Position numbers and translations under genes: made by a program. The notes beneath the pieces are model-generated. The model was not told the origin of the DNA. It saw nothing but the letters and a program-made list of their open reading frames with translations, and searched no databases. Positions 1 through 11,195 of a stretch of DNA of 64,000 bases are shown piece by piece. Numbering within the stretch: position 1 is the first letter of the stretch; every line of letters begins with the position of its first letter. The DNA is from Diplonema papillatum (lineage: Eukaryota; Euglenozoa; Diplonemea; Diplonemida; Diplonemidae): contig JAPJBO010000412.1 in NCBI GenBank assembly GCA_030068145.1, positions 62,001 to 126,000 of the forward strand. The letters are read 5' to 3'.

Positions 1-1497
1 CTCTAGATACGAATTCACGATTGCCGTCGAAGGGTCTCCTACTCGGGTGGACCACTCCTTGACGTCCGTACTGTCTACGCGGAAAATGGGCACCTGTTCC
101 CGAGTGGCAAATCGGTTGCGAATCCACTGCACTTGCTGCTTCGCGTATCGTCTGGTGTTCGTCTTCAGCGTCTGTATGCAGGTTTCCAGCGGCGCGACGC
201 CGGCGAGAAAGGGGTGGAACTCCTTGAAACCGATGGCCCCGAGCAACCCCTTCACGCCGAGGTCGTCTGTGCACTGCGCAGCGCGGACTTTTTCCCAGAA
301 GCTCGTCGCTTCTCGCTGGATGCCGTTTGCGACCATCTTGTCCACCCTCGCGTCCAAGCGCGGGTACAGCACCGAGCGCTCGCAGTCGACCCACAACACC
401 AGGTTCCGCCCAGCCGGCAGGTACCGCGGCTCCTCCTTGTTTTGATCACGAATCACGTCACTCTGCGGCACACCTTCTTCAGAATACACCTCCAACGATC
501 GCCTGACCCGCCGCGTATCCCGCGGGTGATACCGCCCCGCCATAAGAGGGTCCACCTGCTGCAGCAGCATGTGCAGATCTTCAGCGGTTCGTATGCTCGT
601 CGCCACCGACACGTCGACCACGCTGCTCGGCAGTCGGCCTGACTCACCACCTTCGCTTGCCTTTTCTGCTGCAGTTGCTGCGCTTCCCTTCATGGTCAGA
701 GCACGGGTGAACTCACCCGCCGTCTCTCCATCCTCCGGATGCTCTCGGAGGTAGCGTTCGAGTTCCTTCTTCGCGTTTTGCACGTCGTTCGCGTGCACTT
801 TTTCGCCGGCAGCCGGGCACACCTTCTTCAACAGCAAGTAAAGCGGGCTTGCGGCAACGCGCTGCTTCTTCGGTGCTGCGGTGCTACGGTCAAACTGACA
901 CAGAGCTTCGGCCACCTGTGCGCAAGACGGCCTGCCAGAAGAAGCTGCTGTTGCAGGCCCACCGCTTGGCTTGGCGTGTGGCACACTGTCATCACTGCCA
1001 CCAGGCAACAAGCTGGAATCTGCCTCGTTACTCGCTTTGGGCTGCGGTTTGTCTTCTTTCGCCGGCGCTTCGGAGACAAGTTGGTCCCGGAAGAGAAGAG
1101 CTTGGACGTAGTAGTTGCTGCCGCCGCATACAATGGGGACGACGTTGCGTTTGACCATGTCGTCGATTAACAGTGAAGCATCACGCGTAAACTGAACTAC
1201 ACTCGCCTCTGGCCCCTCCAAGGGGTCCAAGTACCCTAGCAACCGGTGTTTGACACCGTGGTCCTCGTCGCCGGTGACCTGGTTGGTAGCGACGGGGAGG
1301 CCTTTGTACATCTGCATGGCGTCAGCGTTGATGATCTCTGCTTCAAGACCCTTCGCATCACGGAGCCACGTCGCCAGGTGCACCGCAAGCTTTGACTTTC
1401 CGGTCCCTGTGCTGCCGATGACGAAAATGATAGGAACGTCCTGGGGAGGCGGGGTTTCGGCAGCGCACTCAACCGCGCTGCCATCTTCGGCGTGCAT
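1..1497 (-). CDS. tRNA dimethylallyltransferase (MiaA/MOD5/TRIT1 family), 3' end cut by window edge
   Basis: Transfers a dimethylallyl group to A37 of tRNAs that read codons starting with U (family knowledge). One open minus-strand frame runs off the window start, so about 499 residues are visible and the C-terminus is missing. Near the N-terminus lies the P-loop GSTGTGKS (residues 28-35), followed by INADAMQMYKGLPVATNQ and VCGGSNYYVQAL, which match the DMAPP-transferase boxes. After an insertion of roughly 120 low-complexity residues the conserved MAGRYHPRDTRRVRRSLEVY block appears, then KQQVQWIRNRF. I chose the ATG at 1497 because it is the only Met between the P-loop and an upstream in-frame stop near 1712. 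The frame is open above it, so an unseen upstream exon is possible. Whether the C-terminal zinc finger of eukaryotic members is present cannot be seen. Confidence 0.93.
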   Translation of the reverse strand, partial: MHAEDGSAVECAAETPPPQDVPIIFVIGSTGTGKSKLAVHLATWLRDAKGLEAEIINADAMQMYKGLPVATNQVTGDEDHGVKHRLLGYLDPLEGPEASVVQFTRDASLLIDDMVKRNVVPIVCGGSNYYVQALLFRDQLVSEAPAKEDKPQPKASNEADSSLLPGGSDDSVPHAKPSGGPATAASSGRPSCAQVAEALCQFDRSTAAPKKQRVAASPLYLLLKKVCPAAGEKVHANDVQNAKKELERYLREHPEDGETAGEFTRALTMKGSAATAAEKASEGGESGRLPSSVVDVSVATSIRTAEDLHMLLQQVDPLMAGRYHPRDTRRVRRSLEVYSEEGVPQSDVIRDQNKEEPRYLPAGRNLVLWVDCERSVLYPRLDARVDKMVANGIQREATSFWEKVRAAQCTDDLGVKGLLGAIGFKEFHPFLAGVAPLETCIQTLKTNTRRYAKQQVQWIRNRFATREQVPIFRVDSTDVKEWSTRVGDPSTAIVNSYLE

Positions 1498-3682
1498 GTT
1501 TCTGCCACAAAACACGAGCCCGTCTGTCTCCCGCACCCCTCCCCGGGGGGGGGCTTCACAAAATGTCGTGTCTGCGGTACCTGCCGATGTGACCAATGGT
1601 CGGACGCGTGCAAGCTTTGCCAAAATTGGATATCCGAGTTTTTTTTGTGTCGTGCTCAAAAAATTTAGCACAAAGCACCTCTCCGTGCTGAGCTGTCTTA
1701 CCCGATGATCTGTGTTCTCAAGAGGCATCGGCCCTAGCTACAGCAAATCTTCGATCACTGGAAACGGGCATAAGGGTGAAGAACTCACAAAGCGCGACGG
1801 AAACCAGGACCTGCGGCAAGGCCAAGAAAACTATTCCAACCATTCGGTTACTGATGACGCAATGAAATGTTAGAAAACAGGGCAGTGAAGGCAGGGTACG
1901 GTGGAGAGCTCGAGTGTCAGGTGGCTGCCAGGGTTCCGCCGCCTGTCCACCGACCCGCCCTTCGGGGGGACAGAAAACGATGGGCCTCAGACGGCGTGGA
2001 AAAATGTGAATGATGGACGACCGCTTGCGACACAAGTTCCTTGGAGCACCGGGCAGGGGGTCGTTCAGCTGAACTCGCGAATCAGAACACGAAAAAGGGG
2101 AACGCCTCGTTGCGTCGCGAAGCATGCGAAGGCTGCACGGTGAGGTCCAGCCTCAGAAGCTCGAGCTAAAGAGGGCGTGCCAGAATCACACCCGATATGC
2201 GGGTGTGACCCCCGCTTTTTAAACTCCAGCTTTTAACTCCAGCTTCTGAGGCTCGGCGACTTCTGGGAAGGGGGGGGGGGGAGTAGACCCTCTTTCGGCC
2301 GTCGGTGCGCGGGCTAGCAAGACTGTCGGATCGGCGACCCAGTGGATATAAAAAAGAACCCCCGATGGAGATTCATAGGCCTCGGCCGGTGCGGTTAATC
2401 GGGGGTGGGAGCCAGACCCCCCCTGTTTGCTGGCCTTTGTTTCGCCTCCGGCGCACAACACGCCGCTTTGCGTTGCTGGCAAGACTGGTCGGACCGAGGC
2501 GGCGGAGATCCGAGGCGGCGGAGATAGGAAACTGGAAGAGACTTGATGGCGCGGTCGTCGCCGTCCTTCAGAAACCAGGGGGATCGCATTGCCCCTCGTT
2601 GCTATCCTCTTGTGCTGTGCCCCGGAAGAAGCACAGCACTGCAAGATGCAGAACTGACTGAGAGCGGGCTGCAAGTGGGTGGAAGGCGGCAGCATGTACG
2701 CCTGCCCGTAGGCATAGATCGGAGCATCAGCTCACGGTTAAGTACCGCTGTTACGATGGACCTCGTGGGTCTCTGGGGCAGAGAAAAAAGGAGAAATAAA
2801 GCGAAACAGACTGCACCCGACCGTATCAATTACTAGAAACTCAGCGCAGAGACGGTGAATGTGTGTTGTCGTCAAGGGGGCCGTTGCGAACGCCGGGTGC
2901 GTACGGTGTCTGGACCTCTCCCGGACGGAATACTGCGCAGATTGTCAGCATGGGGCCAGCATAGAGTGTCTGCTAAGAGTGTCAGTCGGTGCAATCCTTG
3001 GAAACACGCCCGCGACCTCATCTCAGGTCTCTCGTCCTTCGAACCAGACCCAATGCTAACGCGAAAAGGGCTTGTCCCAATGACAGAGACCGTCTCATTG
3101 CGTGGACATCCCCGCGCATGTCGGGGCGCAAACTTATGCCACGGAATGTGGCTGCAGTCCCTCCCTCTTCTTCAAAAAAGGAAAGATGGGAACGAGGACT
3201 CAGTTTTCACCCGACCTGCAACGGAATTTCTTGCCATTTTGAAAAGTGGCTAGCTGACGGCAGTTCCACGGCGGCGACGCCTGCGTTGTGTGAAACGTAT
3301 TAGCGTCAGCGTCATAACTGAAACCATACAATCAAATAACACAGCACCCGTTGGCACTTGCGAGTCCGATGGAGCCGGAAGCTCTCACAGGCTGGGGTTG
3401 ACTGACAAAAAGCTTGCACCCTGCGAGCTCGCATGATGCGAGGACGAGCAGTGGAACGCGCTCGAGACACGGTTGCCTAGTGCAGATCTTGGTGATAACA
3501 TGGCCCAACGCATCATGTACAAGGGCAGGAAGAATAGTTCATGCGGTGCCAGCGCTAGCCCATCGTGTCGATGTCATCCGGAGAGGACGAGAAGAAGCCC
3601 TGGTCGTGAGCAGTCCTCGCCTCTTGTCTCAGTGTACCTGCTGCGGGTGGATGTAGATAAAACGTGGGGTTCGACGCATACT
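1498..3682. other. Spacer without a recognisable gene
   Basis: No open frame here shows a family motif or the GC-rich third position of the neighbouring genes. It holds a perfect 9-bp hairpin (TCACACCCG, loop atatg, CGGGTGTGA) near 2186-2208, a short tandem repeat of aactccagctt near 2220, a run of 13 G near 2271, and a tandem gaggcggcggagat near 2497-2525. The string tgtcaggtggctg near 1916 recurs near 4946. Confidence 0.6.
2186..2208. other. Perfect short hairpin in spacer
   Basis: A 9-bp perfect inverted repeat with a 5-base loop. It is not followed by a T-run and lies far from either neighbouring gene, so no function is assigned. Confidence 0.5.
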
Positions 3683-4297
3683 TCACTCAGAGAAGACGCC
3701 GACTTGTGTGGGGCGGAGGACGCGCTCTTTGTAGTCGTACCCAGTCTTGATGATGTTGCCGATTGTGCCCGGCTTGCTGTCGGCGGTGGCCGGGATGTTG
3801 AACAGCGCTTCGTGGCACTGCGGGTCGAATTCCTGGCCGATGGCGACCTTCTGGATGGTGATGCCGTGCCTTTCGAGGACTCTGTGCAGGAGGTGGTTGG
3901 TCATTTCGACGCCCTTGTGGAGGGCGGCAACGTCGGGAGAACCCTCGATCTGTTCCTTCTTGACGGATCCCAGCGCTCGCTCGAGGTTGTCGCCCACGTC
4001 AAGGAGCTCCTTCGCGAAGCCCTTAAGCGCGTATTTCCGCGCGTTGTCGACGTCCTTGAGCGCGATTTTGCGCGCGTTCTCCGCCTCCGCCAGCGAGTAG
4101 GCGAGGCTCTTCGTCAGATCTTCGATCTTCTTGTCCTTCGCGTCCTTCTCCTCCACGTCGGGCACCGGCTTCTCCACGTCTTCTTCCTTCTCGGCGTCCA
4201 CGGCGTAGAACCGACGCGTTGCGAACATCCCCGCCCGCGGTCCTGGCGCTGAGACAGCCGCCTGCAGCATCACCCTTCTTATGGAGGTGGTCAACAT
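3683..4297 (-). CDS. Mitochondrial GrpE (nucleotide exchange factor of mtHsp70)
   Basis: Single-exon gene of 204 residues. GrpE opens the nucleotide pocket of mitochondrial Hsp70 in protein import and folding (family knowledge). Residues 1 to about 32 look like a mitochondrial presequence, with Arg, Ser and Ala and no acidic residues (MLTTSIRRVMLQAA, then ATRRFYA). A charged linker and a helical stretch follow, then NLERAL. The C-terminal beta domain carries the family signature: HEALFNIPATADSKPGTIGN, GYDYKERVLRPTQVGV. The length is normal for the family. I chose the ATG at 4297 because it gives the presequence directly. The longer frame upstream to 4546 lacks coding character. Confidence 0.95.
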   Translation of the reverse strand: MLTTSIRRVMLQAAVSAPGPRAGMFATRRFYAVDAEKEEDVEKPVPDVEEKDAKDKKIEDLTKSLAYSLAEAENARKIALKDVDNARKYALKGFAKELLDVGDNLERALGSVKKEQIEGSPDVAALHKGVEMTNHLLHRVLERHGITIQKVAIGQEFDPQCHEALFNIPATADSKPGTIGNIIKTGYDYKERVLRPTQVGVFSE

Positions 4298-5794
4298 TTT
4301 CGTTTCAGAGGGAACGGGGGGCGGGGGGGACCGGTGGTGGTGGGTAGTGGAGAGAGATACTTCTTTGTGTTTGTTTAGTGTTGGGGGTAATTTTTTGAGG
4401 GGAAAGTCCTGCGTGAAATGGGGGCGTTGGACTCGGTGTTGAAGTCGACATGTACACAGCGGAAAGGAAGACATCGAAGCGCAACCGAAGAAGCCGAGCG
4501 GGCAGACGACACCACAGAGGACAGCACGGCCTTCGCCCACGCGCAAGTGAAGAAGCAGCTATCGACACGCAACCGATGCACCTGGACGAACAGTCGGAGG
4601 AGAAGCGAAGCACCAAGCGAGCGCCTGAGCGCGACGATCAAACGAGCTGAAAAGGCGAAAACATGACACATCACGTGCGAAGAGGCAACCGCGATGCCGG
4701 CGATGCAGATTATCGCCACAGATTATTTGCAATCTAAGCTGAACCGTCACGGCCGACGATGGCAAGACAGACAGGCAGTGTTGTTCTCAGTGCAACGCCG
4801 ACAGAGATTCCCCGATGACTTGACGCGATACCAGGGATTGCGTCGCGTCAAGCCTAGATTGATGTTTATGATCATTCTTCAGCTTTCGGTGGGGCTGTCC
4901 TCGATCGTATCTCTGCGACTGACAGGCAGCGATGCAAGTCTGGTTGTCAGGTGGCTGTTCGCGGCTCGTAGTAGCCAGGACCGCCCATCGAGAGCACAGG
5001 CAACGCCGTTTCTAAGGGTGGCAATCAGTTTCACAGAACTAGAATCCTCATGTGCTTGTCCCATCTCCATTTACTGGGCGGTTTCAGTGTCTCCGAACCG
5101 TCTGACTTTCTGAGCGGGAAATGGGTAGCTGGCGTAATAGTAAAATAGAGTACCTGCAAAACAGACGATGCTCAAAAAACACCACGCTGCTTGCGGCTTC
5201 TGCATGGTTCGCAGAAGCATCCGACGACAGCAACGAAAAGGGCAAATAGAATCAATTGGTTGCAAACTCGAGTCGCACACTGGTGCGACTGCAAAGAAAA
5301 AAAGAGAGCGAGCGCTTCTCCTAGCAGCGCATCATTTGGGTGCTGCGATGGTGAGACCCGAAAGCAAGAAAAAAAAAGAGAGATGGCAGAGAGCTCGAGA
5401 AGCGAGGCGGTCGAGCCGGGCACACAATGTGTGCGCTTGTAGGCAAGGAAAAAGAAGGGGAAAGCACAAAAAGGAGACGAGAGAAAAGGGCAATATAGAA
5501 GGCGCGGGTGGCCGGCCTTTATGACGGAGAAAGGCTGAACGTCTGGAGGCACAGGCAATGTTGCCCCAGCCGATACGATCACAGCCACGCCATCCGTCCT
5601 CAATGAAATTCCTCATCATGCAAATTTTCGATATTTCCCGTCAACGGTAATGTGCCGGCCACCCCAAAGCAGGCCGATTTTTGCGAGGCGAAAAGAAACT
5701 AAAAAGGCGCAGGCCAAATAATACATTGTGGTCGGAGTGTGGGGCAACAGCGTCCACCGCGCTCCGTGCAGCGGTTGTCGACTTCCGGTTCGGG

Positions 5795-5930
5795 GTTGCA
5801 AGAATGTACTTGGAATCGTTATGTGCTCAACATCGGTCCTCCTTCAGCGCGGAACCAGAGTGTCAGCAGACAGGACGGCGGTACGAGTCTCTTCTGGCGG
5901 CGGTTGTTCGTAGCTCGTCGCTCATGACCA
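5795..5930 (+). repeat. Dispersed repeat R1, copy 1
   Basis: It begins ggggttgcaagaatgtactt and continues through tatgtgctcaaca, cagcgcggaaccagagtgt and cagacagga to tgttcgtagctcgtc. The same blocks occur in the same order near 19838 and 54239, and partly near 49175, with different gaps. No ORF or terminal repeat was recognised. Confidence 0.7.
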
Positions 5931-6220
5931 AAGCAAGATGGGCACACCGGCGGCGTGAAACGACGACATCGGCACGTCTCGAAGCGGACGATTCGTCACA
6001 CCACTAAAAAAAAAAAACATCAACTAGAAGAGCAAAAAAGAGAAAAAAAATAAGGCGGGCGCGCAACTTCCCGGAAGGGAAATAAAGCGAGCACGGCGGG
6101 AAGGGTTGCAAGGGCGTATGCAGCAGTTCCCTCGGCGGTGGGGGAGGTTGTGCCAACCAGAACTTCCACCGCAACTATCGGCAGTCTACAGGGTGCTGGT
6201 CGAAATATTCGGGTAGCTGG

Positions 6221-6253
6221 TTTCCCCGAGGGGATTGGTATCCCCGAGGGGAA
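6221..6253. other. GC-rich hairpin made of two CCCCGAGGGG blocks
   Basis: Two copies of tccccgagggga, each nearly self-complementary, flank a short attggt segment. The whole 33 bases can fold into one 14-bp stem with a GA/GA mismatch. Possibly an RNA structure or a small element terminus; nothing links it to a gene. Confidence 0.45.
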
Positions 6254-7760
6254 GCGCTGGAGGCCCCTGTTGTCTTGAAGAAATGCTGGCGTCTAATCGG
6301 TTGGTATGCCTCACTCGCTACTGCAACAACGGCACGCGCGTGGCTCTTTTTGAATACTCGCGCGCCGTTTGTGCGCGAGCACGTGCCATGTTGCGTCCGA
6401 CTTCGGTTCGAAAAATGGGATGGGAAAAAGTGCGTCGTTTATGGGCGAAAAAAGCGACACCTTATACTCTCGTGATACCGGCCCGTAATACCGGGTCAAA
6501 AAGAACAGCTCCCTGCGAGCCAAAGTTCTTTACTCGTCGTTCGTACAGGAGTGGGTGGTTCATGCGGTGCAATGCTTCCACACCGGTTTGCCTCCCCTCC
6601 CTGTTTGGCTGCAACTGCCAGGTGGGTAGTTCAGGCACCAGAGACCGCGGTTCTGGGTTTCGCTGGAAACACGGGCGTGGGCGCAAAACGAGAAGCCCGA
6701 GAACGTTCCGGAAACGCGAAAAAAAAAACAAGGAGAAGCTGGTGGCCCTGAAAACATGAACACGAACTGCCGCGGGAGATGGATGGACGACGAGACGACA
6801 AAATTGTGAAGTGTCGTTTAAAAAAACTGGACGCAAACTGGTGATATCCGAATCGATATGACTTGTGTAGGACCCAACCGAAGAGAAATGGAGTTTCTTT
6901 CGACATATTGCTGCCAGAATGGATGTTTTCAGGACCAGAGAGCTGCTAAGTTCTGTATGTTGCAAGGAAAGATAGGGTCGAGAAAAAAAAAAAAAAAAAA
7001 AAGCGTTGGAATTTGTGCTTGGAAGCGCTTGCTTGCACCTCGCAGTCACCCCGGTTTGCACGTAGGGTATCGTATGAGACTGCGGCATCGTTCTTTCTCT
7101 TCTTTCGCACCCAGTGTAGAAAGTCCGGGGGGAAAGGCGTAGATGGTGGGACATCGCATCGGAGAGGAAAACTTGGTTGGGGGAGTAGATCATGTTTAGG
7201 CAGAAACGCTGCATTTTCAAGTCTGTTGGTCGTTGTTTAAACAACGGTTTGTCCTGCATATAAAGATCTTTGAGCGCGGCTTCAGGCTAAGTCAGGGGTC
7301 GACGACGCCGTTGCGGGCGGCAGCGGCCCAGCGCACTTCTCTCCTGACGAGATGTCCACGGGGACTCCCTGCACGATAGATCCGCACCTCGACAGCTCGC
7401 TGGGGTCGACGACAGTCGCGGAGACGACCTGCGATTGAACGTTTCGTAGGTGGTGGTGTTGCATTTAATACGACGCAACCCTGACATGGAGATGGTTTGA
7501 GTGAGATCTGTGTGTCCCGGTAGACATGCCTCGAACTGCCGGCTCGATGCGTTGGCAACATCTCACCTTAGGTAAATCCGTCTACGAGAATGACAAGGCG
7601 GGCTATCATCAGCGCCTGCAGACAGGGAGAATGACAGGGCAGCGATGCGTGTGACCCTGAAAGGACCCTGAAAGACTCCTGTTTTTCCAAAAAAGGGGGA
7701 CCCCCAGCAGCTCAAAACCAGAAACCTGCCACTTGGGTGGTCTTAAATTGCTCGGGAAAC

Positions 7761-9643
7761 TCAAAATAACTGGTCGGATGCTCGTTTAGGCTGAAATAAT
7801 GGCTGCAGAATGCAAAAACAAGACAGAATCACCTCCCACAAGATTAGGGGGGACAACAATTCATACCTGGATCTGCTGCGCTTGGAGAGCACGAGCGGTG
7901 AACCACGCGCGACGCTTAACAATGTACCAGTGTGCGCCGACCGAAACAATGGCAAGGACGACAACCGCGGCTGCAAAAATTGATTTGGCGTCAGAAAGCA
8001 ATCGGACTCAACGGTTGTTCACGTGAATGATAGTCAGGGAGCAGGAAGGGGACGGAGAGCAATTTGCGTTGGCGGGCTAGCTACAGTAGCCCTCGAAGAT
8101 AGGGTGGTCGTTGTTATTGGTGCTGGTTTCGAGGGATAAGGAAAGGCGGTCTCCGCTGGCCCGGTAGTTTGTGCTACCGCCAACTTCTTTTACACTCGTT
8201 CTCTTCTCTACTCACTACTGTACGTCCTCTTTCACCCCTCGAAGATGGGGTGGTCGTTGTTATTGGTGCTGGTTCTGAGGGATAAGGAAACGTAAGAAAT
8301 CTTTTTGCGGTGGTCTCCTCTGGCCTGGTAGTTTGTGCTACCGCCAACTTCTTTTACACTCGTCCTCTTCCCTTCTCACTACTGCACGTACTCTTTCACT
8401 CTTTGTCTCACTTTGGCTAGCCAAAAAAAGACTCCTGTGACCGACACCACGAACACATTCGCAATGAATGTGGCCCTGGGCCGCCCCACGTGCATCGAAG
8501 ATGGGGTGGTGTTTTGTTCTTGTTCTCAGATTGGCCTTGCTGAGTTTCGAGTTTCGGCCAACTTGCGAGAACGAGGATGAAGCAGGCCCCACCAGCCACG
8601 TCATTATTTCCCTGCTTCGTGTTCATGTCTAGAAGCTGGGATACAAAGAAGCTCATACCGATCGCTGACACGATGAGCCCTGTGTGGACGCCGCCGCCGT
8701 GGTGCTTACGGGAGTGACGGTGCCATTTGTGCCCATCCTTTGGGCATGTCGACAACGCAGGGAGCGGGGAGATGTGGTAGTGGAACGGGCTGAGGACCTC
8801 AGACGTTTTCACATCGGTTTCGAACGTGTTCACAACGAAATCGAACTGCGACCACAGGCCTTCGGGACTGCGACGTCTACTGCGGTGGAGGTCGACACCG
8901 CCGGTTGAGAGCACAACGTATCCGTCAACATCCCGCTCGAAGGCGGCTACAGTGAGCAACTCTTCGCGAATGAGCTTGCCTCCGTTGTAGAAAGCATACA
9001 CCGACTCCTGCTGACCGAGCGGCAGGCGGAAGTTTCCGACGGAGATCGCTGAAGACTTGTTGGCACCGAAGTTGAGTTGGTTGCTGTACGAGTATTGAAT
9101 CGAAACAGTTCCGTCGCACACATTCGTGTAGTCGTACGTTTCATCTTCATACTGATCAAGGTGGGTCTCGTGGTTGACCTCGCAGAATGTACGGTACACA
9201 GTACAGTCAGCGCTGGTATACCACGTAAGAGCGGCAGTAGTTTCGACACGCTCGAGGTGGTACAGGTAACTTCCGAGCATCAAGCAGCGGTACCACGCCG
9301 CCTCAAACGTCATTGGGCACGTCGGGTAGTTAATCGTCTGGGCGCACAGCGCGTCCGTCTCACCCTTGTAGTCGACGCAACGGCTGGTCGCCAACGGCTT
9401 GGCGGCCCTAGTGTTTGTGGCAGTGTTTCCTTTGTACTCCACTTTCGCGTCAGACGAAGAGTGCATGGCTGAAAATGTGTCCTCGTGCCTGTGGTACGTC
9501 TTGGCGGTGCTCAGGTCGACGCCGCCGTTGTCGCCGCTCGTCTGTCCGTCAGCATGGAACGTGAACCGCATTTTGTGTTCGCGCTCGTCCAACACGGACG
9601 CAGCTGCAAACGCAACCAACGCCGCGGCGGCGATAGTTCTCAT
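7761..9643 (-). CDS. Type I membrane protein of unknown function (3 exons)
   Basis: I do not recognise the family. Proposed exons are 9643-8659, 7970-7867 and about 7802-7761, giving about 377 residues. MRTIAAAALVAFAAAS at the N-terminus is a classical signal peptide. The ectodomain (about residues 20-315) has around ten Cys and many Tyr and Thr. Exon 1 ends in GLIVSAI and exon 2 starts AAVVVLAIVSVGAHWYIV, so splicing at GTATGAG/CAG joins two halves of one transmembrane helix. It is followed by the basic stop-transfer KRRAW and a short cytosolic tail. The unspliced frame instead runs into repeat sequence, so the intron is well supported. Two CAG acceptors 12 bases apart are both in frame for exon 3. 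The ATG lies 27 bases from the end of the retroelement repeat. Confidence 0.75.
8090..8400. repeat. Tandem duplication of about 150 bp inside intron 1 of the membrane protein gene
   Basis: Two diverged copies, about 8091-8237 and 8238-8400. They share gtcgttgttattggtgctgg, gagggataaggaaa, the gtttgtgctaccgccaactt block and a CT-rich tail ending in ctctttcac. The copies differ by small indels. Confidence 0.8.
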
Positions 9644-9670
9644 TGTTATCGTTGGGTGTTTTGTGTGTTT

Positions 9671-9900
9671 TTTATTATCGTGGTCAACTCTACATACTTG
9701 GGGGCGTGATTGAGCTCCTCAGGCTCGAATCACTGAGCTGCACATTGTAAGCGGTTCGTCCGTTCGAGAGTCTTCGGCTTGGGACTGCTCGTCTGCGATG
9801 GGAAAGATCGGGCGATACCCAGAGCCTTTCGTGTTAAATATGCATCTGGTACGCTCCGAAAATGAGAAATCCAGGTAGCCGACAGAGATGTTTCCATTCC
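9671..9900. repeat. 230-bp direct repeat of the retroelement, outer copy
   Basis: Starts tttattatcgtggtcaactc and ends gacagagatgtttccattcc. It is essentially identical to 10966-11195, and its outer edge is 27 bases upstream of the neighbouring ATG at 9643. Confidence 0.92.
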
Positions 9901-9911
9901 CTGCACTTGAC

Positions 9912-10820
9912 TCATTCGCTTTCCGTGTCTTGGTCTTCTTGGGCTATGGTTTCCATGCCTCTTTTGCGGACTCTTGACCATTCAATGTACTCTTTAAAGG
10001 TCCATCTTCCGGCCTTCAGGAGGATGCACAGCTTTGGGTTGCTGTCATTTATGTGACCTGCGCGGCACCCCTGCGGAAGCACCCTTGTACAGGCTGTTGG
10101 AAACACTATCTCGGATGTGAGGCCACAGGTGATGAATGGGGCATAGCCCCCGCCATCCTTTCTTCTTCTCCGGCATGTTGCAAATGCAACCCCTAGATAA
10201 GGTGTCACCTTGTTGGTTGCTTCGTCACCGGTGCGAAGCAAGTAGACGTACGATAGAACTGCCAACTGACGAAACTCGTTTAACGAACGGTTGGAGCCGG
10301 CAACAGGGGATGTCCACAATTTTGTCGAGAAGCCGCGACGTGATAGCATCCATTTTTCGTTTTCCGGTCTGCCTCCCTCTTATCCCTCGAATTACTTCTC
10401 TCACCAAGGGAACTCTGAGCGGAGAATTGATCCCCAAGAACCGTTGGACTTTCTCGAGCGCTGATATTGTGCGCTCTGCGGTGTCCGCATTGGTGTGGAT
10501 TGCTATGAACCCACGAATTTCTTCGGGGTCAATGGGGAAGTGGGGACATCGTTTAAGGTCCGCGTAGTGCGTCCAAGCCCTTACTGCGACGAAGTATTGG
10601 TGCCACGTCTCGCTTTGACCGAGGATGCCGTGAGCGATTGAACGGCTTGATCGATTGTCGCGCGAGCGGCCAGAGGTGGCAGCCCCTCGAGGTATTCCAA
10701 CTTGCGCTTTCGACTCACAGTGAAGTCAGTTATCACCGACTCCTCGGTTGCATCGCGTTCCATCTCCGCTTTCAACATGGCGATGACCTCCGATCCAGTC
10801 GGATACTTGCGTCCAGACAG
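9912..10820 (-). pseudogene. Tyrosine recombinase of the retroelement, frameshifted
   Basis: Reading the minus strand across frames, an N-terminal core-binding part shows TWHQYFVAVRAWTHYADL, then FLGINSPLRVPLVREVIRGI. A frameshift follows, then FRQLAVLSYVYLLRTGDEA, which resembles recombinase box I with its catalytic Arg. The C-terminal block LLKAGRWTFKEYIEW resembles the end of DIRS-type recombinases. At least two frame changes (near 10600 and 10300) break it. The second catalytic box (His-x-x-Arg) is not clear, so the assignment rests on order and pattern. Confidence 0.65.
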
Positions 10821-10910
10821 TTTGTCAGTTGGGTGGGTGGGAGGGGGAAACTTTCACTGTACGTGGTGTACGTGAGTTCTTCCGTCGAAGACGTTTCCTG
10901 AGCGGTCGTA

Positions 10911-10985
10911 GAGGTTGACTAATCGATAATAAAATACTTTCAGTTCTAAAGAACTGAAAGTTTTCTTTATTATCGTGGTCAACTC
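10911..10985. repeat. Hairpin at the inner edge of the retroelement direct repeat
   Basis: An imperfect inverted repeat: gaggttgactaatcgataataaa on the left pairs with tttattatcgtggtcaactc on the right, and an inner CTTTCAGTTC/GAACTGAAAG stem closes on a TAAA loop. The right arm is also the first 20 bases of the 230-bp direct repeat. DIRS-group elements carry inverted or split repeats used in circularisation (family knowledge). Confidence 0.8.
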
Positions 10986-11195
10986 TACATACTTGGGGGC
11001 GTGATTGAGCTCCTCAGGCTCGAATCACTGAGCTGCACATTGTAAGCGGTTCGTCCGTTCGAGAGTCTTCGGCTTGGGACTGCTCGTCTGCGATGGGAAA
11101 GATCGGGCGATACCCAGAGCCTTTCGTGTTAAATATGCATCTGGTACGCTCCGAAAATGAGAAATCCAGGTAGCCGACAGAGATGTTTCCATTCC
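10966..11195. repeat. 230-bp direct repeat of the retroelement, inner copy
   Basis: Matches 9671-9900 over its full length and then diverges (caacgcag versus ctgcactt). It lies between the RNase H and recombinase regions. Confidence 0.92.

Larger units (their letters stand above)
4298..7760. other. Long spacer with repeat remnants and homopolymers
   Basis: About 3.4 kb with no gene I can support; the ORFs here are short, overlapping and without motifs. It holds a piece of the dispersed repeat R1 (about 5795-5930), shorter R1-like pieces near 4945-5010 and 7590-7640, a hairpin near 6221-6253, and A-runs near 6006 and 6984. The 3' end overlaps the presumed 3' UTR of the membrane protein gene. 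Confidence 0.55.

Noticed and set aside
8417..8658. C-terminal extension of the membrane protein (unspliced 408-residue frame)
   Set aside because: It reads into intronic sequence; splicing to 7970 gives a complete transmembrane helix instead.
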